Shown one piece after another: positions 49,901-56,943 of a stretch of 64,000 nt of DNA (the stretch's first letter is position 1; every line of letters starts with the position of its first letter). The DNA comes from Diabrotica undecimpunctata (taxonomy: Eukaryota > Arthropoda > Insecta > Coleoptera > Chrysomelidae). A program made the translations under genes and the position numbers. The stretch lies in contig NC_092806.1 in assembly GCF_040954645.1 (NCBI RefSeq), forward strand, positions 31,707,591 through 31,771,590, written 5' to 3'. The notes below the pieces were generated by a model, which made no database searches, was not told the DNA's origin, and was given only the letters and a program-made list of their open reading frames with translations.

Positions 49901-50733
49901 AAACAAATTCGTTGGGAGCCAGGGCACTTATCTCGAAACCAGAATTCAAGTCTTGTTCTGTGTTTAATGAAAATTTGGTTGCGGTTCATTTGGGTAAAAC
50001 CAAAATAGTTTACGATAAGCCTCTCTATGTTGGATTTACAATTTTAGATTTATCGAAAATTGTGATATATGATTTTTATTATGGATACATCAAAAAGAAG
50101 TATGGAGAAGCTGCAAACTTGTTATACACAGACACAGACTCCTTGATTATGGAGATATATACCCCCAATTTCTATGCGGATATGAAAAGAAATTTAGAAC
50201 ATTTCGACACCTCCAACTATCCGACTTATAATATTCACGGGATACCGAAAACCCCTTCAATATTAGGAAAAATGAAAGATGAATTTGCATCTATACCCAT
50301 TAAATGTTTTTATGGTACAGGTGCTAAAGCTTATTGTATAGAAGCAAATGAACTAATAAAAAAAGCAAAAGGCATTTCAAAACACATAACCAAAACACAA
50401 CTGCAAATGAGTGATTACGTTCTGTTAGTTAAAAAAGGTGGTGTAATATTTAGAAAAATGTATGTATTTGTGTCTAATTTACACACCATATATACAGAAC
50501 TTAGAAATAAAATTGCACTATCTGCTAAGGATGACAAACGCTATGTTATAAACGGTGACGTAAAAACACTTGCGTGGGGGCATTTTTTAATCACTTCACA
50601 TAATGGTAATATAGATGACCTTATAACATTTGGGAATAAGCTGCTAGACGCTCCGGCATTATCCGATTTAGAAAATATTCCTTTGGATGAACTTTTTAAA
50701 GTCAATTCCTTTCAATATGATTCATATTTGTAA
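46984..50733 (+). CDS. PolB: Protein-primed DNA polymerase B of the Polinton
   Basis: This 1,249-residue family-B DNA polymerase of the protein-primed type replicates the linear element. An N-terminal C2H2/C2HC finger (C4, C7, H20, C24) is followed by a second Cys/His element from C338. Exonuclease motifs are DFES (D403, E405), the N548...YD553 block and YLISD (Y702-D706). Between Exo I and Exo II lies a CxxC...DHHH...CN module (C500, C503, D516-H519, C532) like the HNH/endonuclease VII finger. Polymerase motifs are A (YLDATNLYG, D802), B (LLNNAIFGK, N948-K953), C (YTDTDS, D1050 and D1052) and the late KAY (K1115). The frame is intact over its entire length, so it may be functional. Its 3' end overlaps the 3' end of the convergent membrane-protein gene by 22 bp. 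AATAAA at 50767 may serve as polyadenylation signal. Confidence 0.97.
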   Translation: MNTCTMCNKSFSRSDNLSRHRKTCKYRNVNSDSEHNGDYYIPKKRLRPLGLEVIDASVSKLTHAFKNRIASYRFYSNKKMDYHGFLNDVKPKVLNILREYLHLHNIIKVNFEIFSLYLKPDSGLSDIKSMNTCNTIISISTKMDETFDDFKKALMTQASEFQEKDSNWALQEIMFLDVNINKFNSISASTYIRLPIPIVRKHAILNIENRDNKCFAWSVNAAIFPPVGNPSKPESYPPYDTLLNFEGIDFPMKLKDIKQFETLNNISVNVYGLESNFVNNKRQYEIIGPLYFTSNRHATHVNLLLITNDKQSHYCLILDLVRLVKSQKTKNTRKEYLCDGCLQFFTKEEKLNNHQKSDCLHIYTELPTSSPKINKFGEMVPENILKFINIQKMLPVPFVVYADFESLLKPIDYAEPFNGNSYSIKTAEHQAYSFAFYLKCNYDDSLSKLIKYEGEDAPKVFIQKLECLVNELYTNHLKHIKPMLPLTKEEFEKHVSATECYLCKKPFNPFNHKVRDHHHLTSKYLGPAHNSCNINYKLSNSIPVFLHNMSNYDCHLFVKELSTAGEKVSVVAQTKEKYITISKSILVEKDPHKYIYLKFVDSYRFLAKPLDTLSATLNSEQCIEIRKYFPDTKQFELVRRKGVFPYSYMDGFDKLKEKTLPPKENFYNNLTNQDISDDDYARAIDVWNTFDCKSISDYAMLYLISDVLLLADVFENFRNICHKEYNLDPCHYLTAPALSWDAMLRYTKIELELLTDIDMVHFLKKGVRGGVAQCCKREAVANNHYVPNFDPQQPESYIMYLDATNLYGAAMCQYLPYGHFKWVTDVENFNCFSVKDDADKGYVLEVDLEYPAHLHSAHNDMPFCPESMVPPGSKYPKLIPNLNNKTKYVIHYRNLKQCLKYGLVLKRIHRILEFSQSPWLKKYIDLNTSLRNKAKNEFERDLFKLLNNAIFGKTLENLEKRKDIRLCTRWETKTNSLGARALISKPEFKSCSVFNENLVAVHLGKTKIVYDKPLYVGFTILDLSKIVIYDFYYGYIKKKYGEAANLLYTDTDSLIMEIYTPNFYADMKRNLEHFDTSNYPTYNIHGIPKTPSILGKMKDEFASIPIKCFYGTGAKAYCIEANELIKKAKGISKHITKTQLQMSDYVLLVKKGGVIFRKMYVFVSNLHTIYTELRNKIALSAKDDKRYVINGDVKTLAWGHFLITSHNGNIDDLITFGNKLLDAPALSDLENIPLDELFKVNSFQYDSYL

Positions 50734-51185
50734 ATTTTGTATAATAATTGTATATTTATATGTATCAATAAAACACATGTATATAAACAAATCTTTTTAT
50801 TTAAAATCTTAAAAAATTCTATTAATACCGCAAGTATAGAAAAAGTAGAACAAATAGCTATATAATAAAATATTGGAGATATAACTTTATCCTTTTTAAA
50901 TCTTTCATTATAAAGTTCTAACCATTTGGAGTCACTGCTTCTACCACTTATATGTCTAAAACGCAATTTATATTTAGTGCTGTTTAGTGGTATTTCAGCT
51001 TGTAAAGTTGGTAAAAAATGGTTTCCCGGATATGATTCCATTCTTGACCATGTCTCAGGCCATGTTTCATTTAGTGTACCATTACTGTCAAAGCACACAA
51101 AAACTTCCCTAACATTGATTGGTTGCTGGATTAAAAGCAGATTTCCCAGAATTGCTTGTAAAACAATAAAGTCAAATGATACCAT
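50712..51185 (-). CDS. Polinton ORF, predicted membrane glycoprotein
   Basis: This 157-residue protein starts at the ATG at 51185, because the codon opening the longer frame is TTG. Residues 1-25 (MVSFDFIVLQAILGNLLLI) look like a signal peptide or first membrane segment. A presumably luminal or external part with several N-glycosylation sites (NGT, NET, NST) and few cysteines follows. About residues 103-130 form a hydrophobic helix, and a second hydrophobic stretch (ICLYTCVLLIHINIQLL) is near the C-terminus. It shows no homology that I recognise. It is convergent with and overlaps the polymerase gene by 22 bp. Polintons are mostly not known to carry envelope genes, so its role is open: virion membrane, egress or host interaction. 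Confidence 0.65.
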   Translation of the reverse strand: MVSFDFIVLQAILGNLLLIQQPINVREVFVCFDSNGTLNETWPETWSRMESYPGNHFLPTLQAEIPLNSTKYKLRFRHISGRSSDSKWLELYNERFKKDKVISPIFYYIAICSTFSILAVLIEFFKILNKKICLYTCVLLIHINIQLLYKIYKYESY

Positions 51186-51218
51186 TTTAATAATCTCTAC
51201 CAAGGTTTTAACATCTAT

Positions 51219-51527
51219 TTATAGTAAATCTAACACAGGCCGTGGGGAGTCCCATTTATGTGGTGGAGATTCCAATAACCCATCACGATATCCTACGTTT
51301 CGATGAGATAATCCCATGGGTCTAGTTTCACTACAAAATGTGCAAAATTCAAATACCAATTTCCACCCTTTAAATATTAAATTTCTTGGAATAAGTCTAG
51401 TTCCAGACATTTTACGACAAATAAGGCACAGCTTTTGTCGTACAATATAAAAAGAGAGTGTCGGAAATATATCCCACTCGTCACCACTAGGTTGATTATC
51501 CAAATTATCACAATATTTATACGACAT
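51219..51527 (-). CDS. Polinton ORF, 102-residue CxxC protein
   Basis: The protein starts MSYKYCDNLDNQPSGDEW. A CLICRK...CTFCSE pair (about residues 34-37 and 62-65) could form a single zinc-binding site. A basic C-terminus (HRNVGYRDG) follows. No family was recognised. It lies 33 bp upstream of and in the same orientation as the membrane-protein gene, so co-transcription is likely. It is divergent from the small basic gene at 51718 across about 190 bp containing two GAGTGGGGG motifs. Confidence 0.6.
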   Translation of the reverse strand: MSYKYCDNLDNQPSGDEWDIFPTLSFYIVRQKLCLICRKMSGTRLIPRNLIFKGWKLVFEFCTFCSETRPMGLSHRNVGYRDGLLESPPHKWDSPRPVLDLL

Positions 51528-51717
51528 GTTCCTCTTGTTTCTTATATTTTGAACACAAAACTATACTATAAGTATGCTAATTAGTTTGAGTGGGGGACTT
51601 GCGATGCGTGGGGGATGTGGTACAATCTAGTGTTACTATATCATTAGGAGTGGGGGTCTGCAAGTCACTCAGAGTAGAGGGATATAAGAGTTTTAAAAGC
51701 TCGTTAATGTGAACAGT

Positions 51718-51921
51718 ATGCGTTCAAAAAAGTTTCGTGAACGAGTCGATCAGTTTCGTGCAGATATTAAAAGAATAAAACGCGATATTTTATTTTACGA
51801 AAAAACAAGAAATGTTAAAAAGTTACATAAAATTATTAACCAGTTAAAAAGGGAATATCAAAATAAACTTTGTATGTTTAAAAACTTTTCAAGACTTAGT
51901 ATAAGTGATGCGCTTGCGTAG
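51718..51921 (+). CDS. Polinton small basic protein
   Basis: The 67-residue frame runs from ATG 51718, since the longer frame opens with GTG. It is highly basic and helical (KKFRERVDQFRADIKRIKRD). A TATA-like GATATAAGAG box lies at 51681-51690, about 30 bp upstream, supporting transcription from here. Its stop overlaps the next ATG by 14 nt (51908-51921). Function is unknown. A basic helical peptide of this size could bind DNA. Confidence 0.6.
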   Translation: MRSKKFRERVDQFRADIKRIKRDILFYEKTRNVKKLHKIINQLKREYQNKLCMFKNFSRLSISDALA

Positions 51922-52135
51922 TGGAAAAGTTTATTCACCGGAAGAAGAAAATAGACTATTTTTCATTTCTACAGTCGAGGAGCAAAAGTGGATAGACTTG
52001 GTGTTTAAAAACATTAACCGTTTTAACAATAATGGAATGTTGTCCGAAAAGAATTGTGATGAATCAGCATCCACAAAAACCGTTGTACATGTTTACAAAA
52101 ACAGAATTGGAAAGCTTTACGATACCGTACATTAG
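51908..52135 (+). CDS. Polinton small ORF beginning MRLRSGK
   Basis: This 75-codon frame starts inside the end of the preceding gene, with a 14-nt overlap. It has a basic start (MRLRSGKVYSPEEENRL) and then a mixed helical segment. It runs into the overlapping +1-frame ORF 52032-52349. Either the two are separate overlapping genes, or a single gene has acquired a frameshift around 52030-52135. It was not recognised as a known family. Confidence 0.5.
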   Translation: MRLRSGKVYSPEEENRLFFISTVEEQKWIDLVFKNINRFNNNGMLSEKNCDESASTKTVVHVYKNRIGKLYDTVH

Positions 52136-52349
52136 AAAATGTATTGACCCATTGGAACTATTGAAGGCTTGGTATCTACTACCCAAGAAATTTGTACAGG
52201 ATTTCGAAATTCGAGCTCGACTTCCATGTTTTGTACACTTCAATCGTCCCGAATGGAGAACAGAGCTAGAAGGATTTGCCCCTGCTCAATCCAGTTGTCG
52301 TTTATGCAGGTTTGCGCTGGAAAATTTAACTAACACTTATATCGTTTGA
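52032..52349 (+). CDS. Polinton ORF overlapping in +1 frame, Cys-ended
   Basis: This 105-codon frame looks protein-like from about residue 16 (PLYMFTKTELESFTIPYIRK, then DPLELLKAWYLLPKKF and a final SSCRLCRFALENL with a CxxC). Its first residues overlap 51908-52135. If the upstream frame is joined to this one, the product would be a single protein of about 140 residues. AATAAA follows at about 52367. Confidence 0.5.
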   Translation: MECCPKRIVMNQHPQKPLYMFTKTELESFTIPYIRKCIDPLELLKAWYLLPKKFVQDFEIRARLPCFVHFNRPEWRTELEGFAPAQSSCRLCRFALENLTNTYIV

Positions 52350-52431
52350 ATATAGTAATTATTTAATAAAGTATTATTTTTTAATAAGGTATTTTTATTA
52401 CTTAAATAAAACATTAGGTAAGAAAAAATAT

Positions 52432-52878
52432 TTATTGCATAATAAAATTTTTGTATAAGTTAAATACATTAGATAGTGCACATACACCAATATTATTTAA
52501 ATGGTAAGGACATGTAGGTTCCATTTTCTCCAAAGCTGGATGTTCATCAAATTCCATTACTGGTGCCAAACTATACTTTTTTATATACTGAGCTTTTTCT
52601 TTTCCTTTAACATAAACGATATTAACATTACTTGTCAAGTATTGGATAATATCACGAACTTGATGTAGTGGGGTAAATCCATTATTCCAGTTAAGACCAT
52701 GATAATTATTCATTAACCATACAGCTTGTTTATGGAACTCTGGATTCAACAACCTCATTGGATATGGTGGTTTGAAAAAATAATGACTAATTTTTTTGCC
52801 ATCATAGAATGCCAGCTCTTTTGCGATAAATTTATTTTTTTCGGTATTAAAACCTTGCACATCTACTATTAGACACAT
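52432..52878 (-). CDS. Conserved Polinton-associated protein, possible RNase H-fold nuclease
   Basis: This 148-residue protein begins MCLIVDVQGFNTEKNKF (acidic D in a beta-strand context), then AKELAFYDG, HYFFKPPYP, HQVRDIIQYL and VYVKGKEKA. It ends CPYHLNNIGVCALSNVFNL. Similar proteins recur beside Polintons in insect genomes, as I recall, without a firm function. The VD-x-QGF start resembles the first acidic strand of DEDD-type nucleases, but the remaining catalytic residues cannot be assigned by eye. It lies 194 bp downstream of the major capsid gene on the same strand. Confidence 0.65.
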   Translation of the reverse strand: MCLIVDVQGFNTEKNKFIAKELAFYDGKKISHYFFKPPYPMRLLNPEFHKQAVWLMNNYHGLNWNNGFTPLHQVRDIIQYLTSNVNIVYVKGKEKAQYIKKYSLAPVMEFDEHPALEKMEPTCPYHLNNIGVCALSNVFNLYKNFIMQ

Positions 52879-53072
52879 TTTAAAGAGTGTGTTAATGCGG
52901 TATCTAACTTGTATTTATAAAACAATTTTTAGTCATGCGCATGAGACTCACATATAATACTATAGATACCATTTCTCCTCATACATTATGCACATCTCCC
53001 CTCAATCTCAACACATGCCCCGGTATAAAAATATAATAAAAAAGCAAACCTGTCAAGCATAATAATATCGAT

Positions 53073-54317
53073 TTATAATTGTTTTACTATTTTAGTTAAG
53101 GCATTATATGTAAATTCTTTCTCGTGTAATATTAGACAATAAGCCGAGATATCAGAGGTTGTTGGCTCATCTGTCTCAAACTCTATACGTAACACGACTG
53201 ATCCCGATTGAATTATTTCTTTTTGGCGAGAGCAGTCAATATGTATGAGTGGAGCAATCATTTTAAAGTCATGAGGATTAAATATGGGTTGATTCAGCAC
53301 CATGTGATAATAACTTTCTTGGAAATTGCCAAACATTTCATAAAGTTTCGCAAATCTATTTGTTTTAAAATCTAATTGTAAATCATTATAGGGATATCTT
53401 TCAGAATTTAAAAATACTTTAATATTTTTTAAAGTGCAATGATCAAATTTACTCATATCTTTTGTCAATTTGGATTTTCTGTTATTTTGGAAAGCAACAA
53501 TAATGTGACGAGGTGTTTCTATTTTTGTACTAGTCCTCACTGACCATGTATGGCGAGTAGAATTGTTTAGAGCAGGATATTCAATCATTTGCCAAGAACG
53601 AAATTTAATAGGTAATTCTTGATTTGTATGTGAAATCTTGTTAAGTCGTATCTGTTCTCGTATACTTGGTGTTACATGTGGTACCTCCCAATATAATTTA
53701 CTAATATCAATTTTTGGTCGTTCGGTTTCATCTATGCTTACTACAGCATCAATATCATCATTTGATCTAATAAGTATTAATTCCTGTTTCATGTTCATAA
53801 TAATTTTCTTAAAATCTTCAAAGAACCCTGATAGGAGTCTTAGAGGTATGCATACGTTAAAGTGTCCATTTGAATCCACCAACACGCTGTTTTTGGGGAC
53901 TTCATTATTGGTTTCCATTCTATTCATTTTTGGAAACCAACCCGCGTTTTCCAATTGCAGGCTTTGATTTTCGTTGAGACTCAGGTAGTTTTTAATACTT
54001 GATACCAATCCTACATCACGTACTGAGTCAATTACTACTCCATTTAATTCATAACGTAGTTCGCGAAACATGTAAGCTATACTGTTATTAATAAATTTTA
54101 GTTTTGTTGGTGTGTGATTATCATGTGTGAGTAAGCGTCCTTCGATATAAAGATAACTATTGGCTGGATATGTAAATGCATCTAAATCTTGAATAGGAAT
54201 ACGTATTTCATCATTATAACCCAATTTCCCAGGAATGTATGGTTGATATGTGTGAAACTGATATTCTTCAATGGTGTTGTCATTAAAAGGTTGACCAGTA
54301 ACATGAAGAATTTCCAT
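53073..54317 (-). CDS. Probable major capsid protein (double jelly-roll hexon-like)
   Basis: The 414-residue frame opens MEILHVTGQPFNDNTIEEY. It is rich in beta-strand patterns and lacks membrane segments. Blocks such as FINNSIAYMFRELRYELNG and RDVGLVSSIKNYLSL (about residues 74-113) are conserved in what I recall as capsid genes of invertebrate Polintons. It sits upstream of the nuclease-like gene and downstream of the penton-like gene, all minus strand, as expected for a virion block. A hexon assignment is based on location, size and recalled motifs. A structure prediction would be decisive. A TATAAAA near 53020 lies beyond the stop and belongs to another transcript. Confidence 0.6.
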   Translation of the reverse strand: MEILHVTGQPFNDNTIEEYQFHTYQPYIPGKLGYNDEIRIPIQDLDAFTYPANSYLYIEGRLLTHDNHTPTKLKFINNSIAYMFRELRYELNGVVIDSVRDVGLVSSIKNYLSLNENQSLQLENAGWFPKMNRMETNNEVPKNSVLVDSNGHFNVCIPLRLLSGFFEDFKKIIMNMKQELILIRSNDDIDAVVSIDETERPKIDISKLYWEVPHVTPSIREQIRLNKISHTNQELPIKFRSWQMIEYPALNNSTRHTWSVRTSTKIETPRHIIVAFQNNRKSKLTKDMSKFDHCTLKNIKVFLNSERYPYNDLQLDFKTNRFAKLYEMFGNFQESYYHMVLNQPIFNPHDFKMIAPLIHIDCSRQKEIIQSGSVVLRIEFETDEPTTSDISAYCLILHEKEFTYNALTKIVKQL

Positions 54318-54432
54318 TATACCAAAACTTTAAATCCTAGCGATTGTAGGAAGCGACGATTAGATGATGTTATTATTTTAGAAGGAGATCTCCTTATATA
54401 TGTTTTTGGTAGGTGAGAAAAAACTAGAACCA

Positions 54433-55134
54433 TTATATACGTTTTCGAAGATGTAGATTTACAGTTACTTCTTCTCCTCCAAAGTCAATAAGTTTACCTG
54501 CTTGGTTAATAATTTTTATTGTAATGTTGGTAATTGTCTTGATGCCAACTGGATAATACAAAATATTTTGAGGAGCGTCCACTATTTTATACCCAATCGG
54601 TACCAATGGAAAAAAATTATGAATGAAATGGACAGGGTTTCCATTTAAATAGCATCCTGAAGCGATGTTACAATCAACACACAGGGTGTTTGCTCCCCAT
54701 ATTTCCACCGGTTTATCTGAAACATGTGTTTGGTTTGGAGCTAGTAGTCGTGATTTAAAACCAAATAATACCCCGATAGAATTCATTGGGAGAAATGATA
54801 TTTCTCGGTTACTCTTAATAACAACTTTAGAAGTTGATAATTGTGGAGTAATTTCTAAAGTCGCATCATTATCAATTTTTTTCATATTTTTTTGAATAAG
54901 GTTTGTAATATCATCTAATTCATAAGAGCCCTTAGGTATTTTGTAGGTATGGGTTAAATTTTTGAATTGCCAAAGAAAAACGTTATTGCTTTCATCAACA
55001 TTTGGAATAGTATTAAAACTATAAAAACTGGTTAGACCAATTTCATATTCGAATTCATCTTCAAGGTAAATCGGAGGATTAAAATTATAGCTCAGATTTG
55101 AAGAGCTTCCAGTAAGCGTAAAGTTTAAAGACAT
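54433..55134 (-). CDS. Minor capsid protein (penton-like, single jelly-roll)
   Basis: This 233-residue protein starts MSLNFTLTGSSSNLSYNF. Typical Polinton penton signatures are visible: YEIGLTSFYSFNTIPNV near residue 30, the KGSYELDDITNLI helix, NSIGVLFGF near 118 and VDCNIASG. The C-terminal HFIHNFFPLVPIGYKI and DFGGEEVTVNLHLR-type strand follows. Penton proteins cap the vertices of the icosahedral shell. It lies 115 bp upstream of the major capsid gene on the same strand, and 26 bp after the protease frame. It is intact. Confidence 0.85.
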   Translation of the reverse strand: MSLNFTLTGSSSNLSYNFNPPIYLEDEFEYEIGLTSFYSFNTIPNVDESNNVFLWQFKNLTHTYKIPKGSYELDDITNLIQKNMKKIDNDATLEITPQLSTSKVVIKSNREISFLPMNSIGVLFGFKSRLLAPNQTHVSDKPVEIWGANTLCVDCNIASGCYLNGNPVHFIHNFFPLVPIGYKIVDAPQNILYYPVGIKTITNITIKIINQAGKLIDFGGEEVTVNLHLRKRI

Positions 55135-55160
55135 TTTACGTAAACATATTACATTCTTTG

Positions 55161-55442
55161 CTATTTATAGTAGCTGAATAGAAAATCTAGTGAGTAATGA
55201 CCGCACTTGTATGAATCGTTTTGGATTTTATCGTAGTTGTAATATATCTGTACATCACCATTACTTAAAAAATATTTGATTACATTTTGTGGCGGGGGTA
55301 AGTCTCCATATGAATCAAAGTAAATTACTTGAGATTTAGATTTTGCATAGGCTACCCAGTGTGTCCCCTCACCACTTGTTGAATCTAAATTTATAACACC
55401 ACACTCGTTTTTATAAATATTTTTGGGTAACATATCTCTCAT
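55161..55442 (-). CDS. Adenovirus-type maturation cysteine protease, start codon missing
   Basis: From Met 55442 (93 residues), the catalytic set is present: H28 (GTHWVAY), D43 (YFDSYG), Q74 and C80 (KCGHYSLDFL). This is the adenain/ULP1 fold used to mature capsid proteins. The open frame continues upstream, without any ATG, to a stop at 55560. The region around 55502-55443 (LTNTDIIKYGKTLPYFRG) is part of the conserved domain, so the annotated Met is internal and the true N-terminus is lost, uses a non-AUG codon or is spliced. It overlaps the end of the PLA2/pX-like gene. Confidence 0.8.
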   Translation of the reverse strand: MRDMLPKNIYKNECGVINLDSTSGEGTHWVAYAKSKSQVIYFDSYGDLPPPQNVIKYFLSNGDVQIYYNYDKIQNDSYKCGHYSLDFLFSYYK

Positions 55443-55519
55443 GAATACACCTCTAAAATATGGTAATGTTTTACCATACTTTATTATATCTGTATTTGTT
55501 AAAGCGTGATGAGGGAGGT

Positions 55520-56170
55520 TTAGTTTTTTGAATAAGGTTTTAAGTATAATCCATACCCTTTATACGGTCTTAAATACAATCCTTTGCCTTTCTGTTCCAT
55601 GGCAATATTATGGCGTTTTTGTTCTTCAAGACTCATTCGATTAGCCTTCGCATCTCCAACGGCCTTGTAAATTCCTGCACCCATTCCTCCGACGGCTCCG
55701 AGTGCGCTCAATAAAGGTAGAAGTATGGGCAAAAATCCACCCTTTTTCGGTGTTTTAATTACTCGTTTTTTTTTATATGTTCTTTTACGAAGGGAACCAC
55801 CTTTTTTGCGTTTAAGGCCCATTCCTAACTTTCGTTTTCCTTTCATAGCTGTTGTTACAAACCAAGCAGCTGCTTTTTGTCCAAACGGGGTCCTTTTCGA
55901 TTTTACAATATCCCAAGCTTTGTTTTCTAAAATCTTATCCGCCTCGTGTCTGGTTGATAAATCAGTATTTTTAGAGTATTCAATATCGTGCTGTTTACAA
56001 GCCTTGTCTAGTTTATTGATTCCCTTATCCCCTCGCTTTAATCTTTGTTGTAAACGAGTTCCTGGTCCACAATATGAATATCCTGGAAGATGTAGCTCTA
56101 GAGGGAGCTTGTTAATGAGTGAGTTTAATAACCCACGTCCTTTTCTTTTTGTAGTTTGTTTTTTTTTCAT
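55520..56170 (-). CDS. Phospholipase A2-like / pX-like virion protein
   Basis: This 216-residue protein starts at Met 56170 (MKKKQTTKRKGRGLL), because the upstream extension overlaps the ATPase promoter. Residues 31-65 carry YCGPGT (calcium loop, 33-38) and the LDKACKQHD active-site block (D55, H61, D62). This resembles the secreted-type PLA2 domain that parvoviruses use to breach endosomes. A long basic stretch follows, then GGFLPILLPLLSALGAVGGM (about residue 145-165), typical of adenovirus pX/pVI-like core proteins. The C-terminus repeats KGYGLYLKPY-like units. The likely role is core or minor capsid protein aiding entry. Whether it is catalytically active cannot be told. It shares a 70-bp divergent promoter with the ATPase. 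Confidence 0.8.
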   Translation of the reverse strand: MKKKQTTKRKGRGLLNSLINKLPLELHLPGYSYCGPGTRLQQRLKRGDKGINKLDKACKQHDIEYSKNTDLSTRHEADKILENKAWDIVKSKRTPFGQKAAAWFVTTAMKGKRKLGMGLKRKKGGSLRKRTYKKKRVIKTPKKGGFLPILLPLLSALGAVGGMGAGIYKAVGDAKANRMSLEEQKRHNIAMEQKGKGLYLRPYKGYGLYLKPYSKN

Positions 56171-56240
56171 GGTGTGCCTCTTATATATATATATAGGTGT
56201 TGGGCTATATATACCCAAATATTTTAAACTCATTTTCGCG
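56171..56240. promoter_or_regulatory. 70-bp divergent promoter between PLA2/pX-like gene and ATPase
   Basis: The short gap contains TATATATATATATAGG and GGGCTATATATACCC, giving a TATA-like element for each direction. It is notably compact for a eukaryotic promoter pair. The CCCAA and TTTTCGCG sequences near the ATPase start may contribute. Confidence 0.6.
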
Positions 56241-56924
56241 ATGAAGATTGAACCACAAAACCTCTCTCTTCCCATTACAAACCACGATGATATTACCAAA
56301 GAACTTCAGGTAAAACATGGTTATCTCTTTAATGGTGTCAAAAGGGTTTTAATTGTTGGACCAAGTGGGTGTGGCAAGACTAACGTATTATTGTCTTTAA
56401 TTGAACATCCAAATGGTTTTAGATTTGAAAATATTTATTTATATTCCAAATCGTTGTATCAACCAAAGTATATGTACTTGCGAAACTTGATTGAGCCTAT
56501 AAAGGAAATTGGTTATGAAGAATATAATGATTCATCTAATGTACCACCTCCAGATGATATTAAAGAGAATTCGGTAGTTATTTTTGATGATATTCCATCC
56601 TGTGACCAAAAAATTATACAAAATTATTATTGTTACGGAAGACATAAACACTTAGATTGCTTTTATTTATGTCAAACATATAGTGCAATTTCAAAACAAT
56701 TAATTAGAGATAATTCTAATTTACTTGTAGTTTTTCAACAGGACTTTACAAATTTAAAACATATCTTTGATGATCACGTAAATATTGATATGACTTTCTT
56801 ACAGTTTAAAGATTTGTGTTCATTTTGCTGGAAAGATAGATATGGATTTATAGTCATTGATAAAGACTCTTCCAAATCAACGGGTCGATATCGCTGTGGG
56901 TTCGATAAGTATATAAGGCTGTAA
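56241..56924 (+). CDS. A32/FtsK-type DNA-packaging ATPase
   Basis: This 227-residue protein starts at ATG 56241. An upstream in-frame extension to 55725 runs antisense through the PLA2/pX-like gene and is rejected. Walker A GPSGCGKT is at residues 40-47, Walker B VVIFDD at 112-117, and a downstream QTYS sensor-like motif is near 148. This is the family of ATPases that pump DNA into icosahedral virions of Polintons, poxviruses and related viruses. The frame is open. It lies 19 bp before the next gene on the same strand. Confidence 0.9.
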   Translation: MKIEPQNLSLPITNHDDITKELQVKHGYLFNGVKRVLIVGPSGCGKTNVLLSLIEHPNGFRFENIYLYSKSLYQPKYMYLRNLIEPIKEIGYEEYNDSSNVPPPDDIKENSVVIFDDIPSCDQKIIQNYYCYGRHKHLDCFYLCQTYSAISKQLIRDNSNLLVVFQQDFTNLKHIFDDHVNIDMTFLQFKDLCSFCWKDRYGFIVIDKDSSKSTGRYRCGFDKYIRL

Positions 56925-56943
56925 AAGGGGGTTAGAATACACA

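Noticed and set aside
50926..51306. Plus-strand ORF opposite the membrane-protein gene
   Set aside because: It is antisense to the better-supported gene with signal peptide and transmembrane helix. Its own translation has no recognisable features.
55725..56240. N-terminal extension of the ATPase ORF (172 codons)
   Set aside because: It runs antisense through the PLA2/pX-like gene and its promoter. The conserved ATPase begins at ATG 56241.
56171..56299. N-terminal extension of the PLA2/pX-like ORF
   Set aside because: It overlaps the divergent promoter and the ATPase 5' coding region. The basic start typical of the family is at Met 56170.
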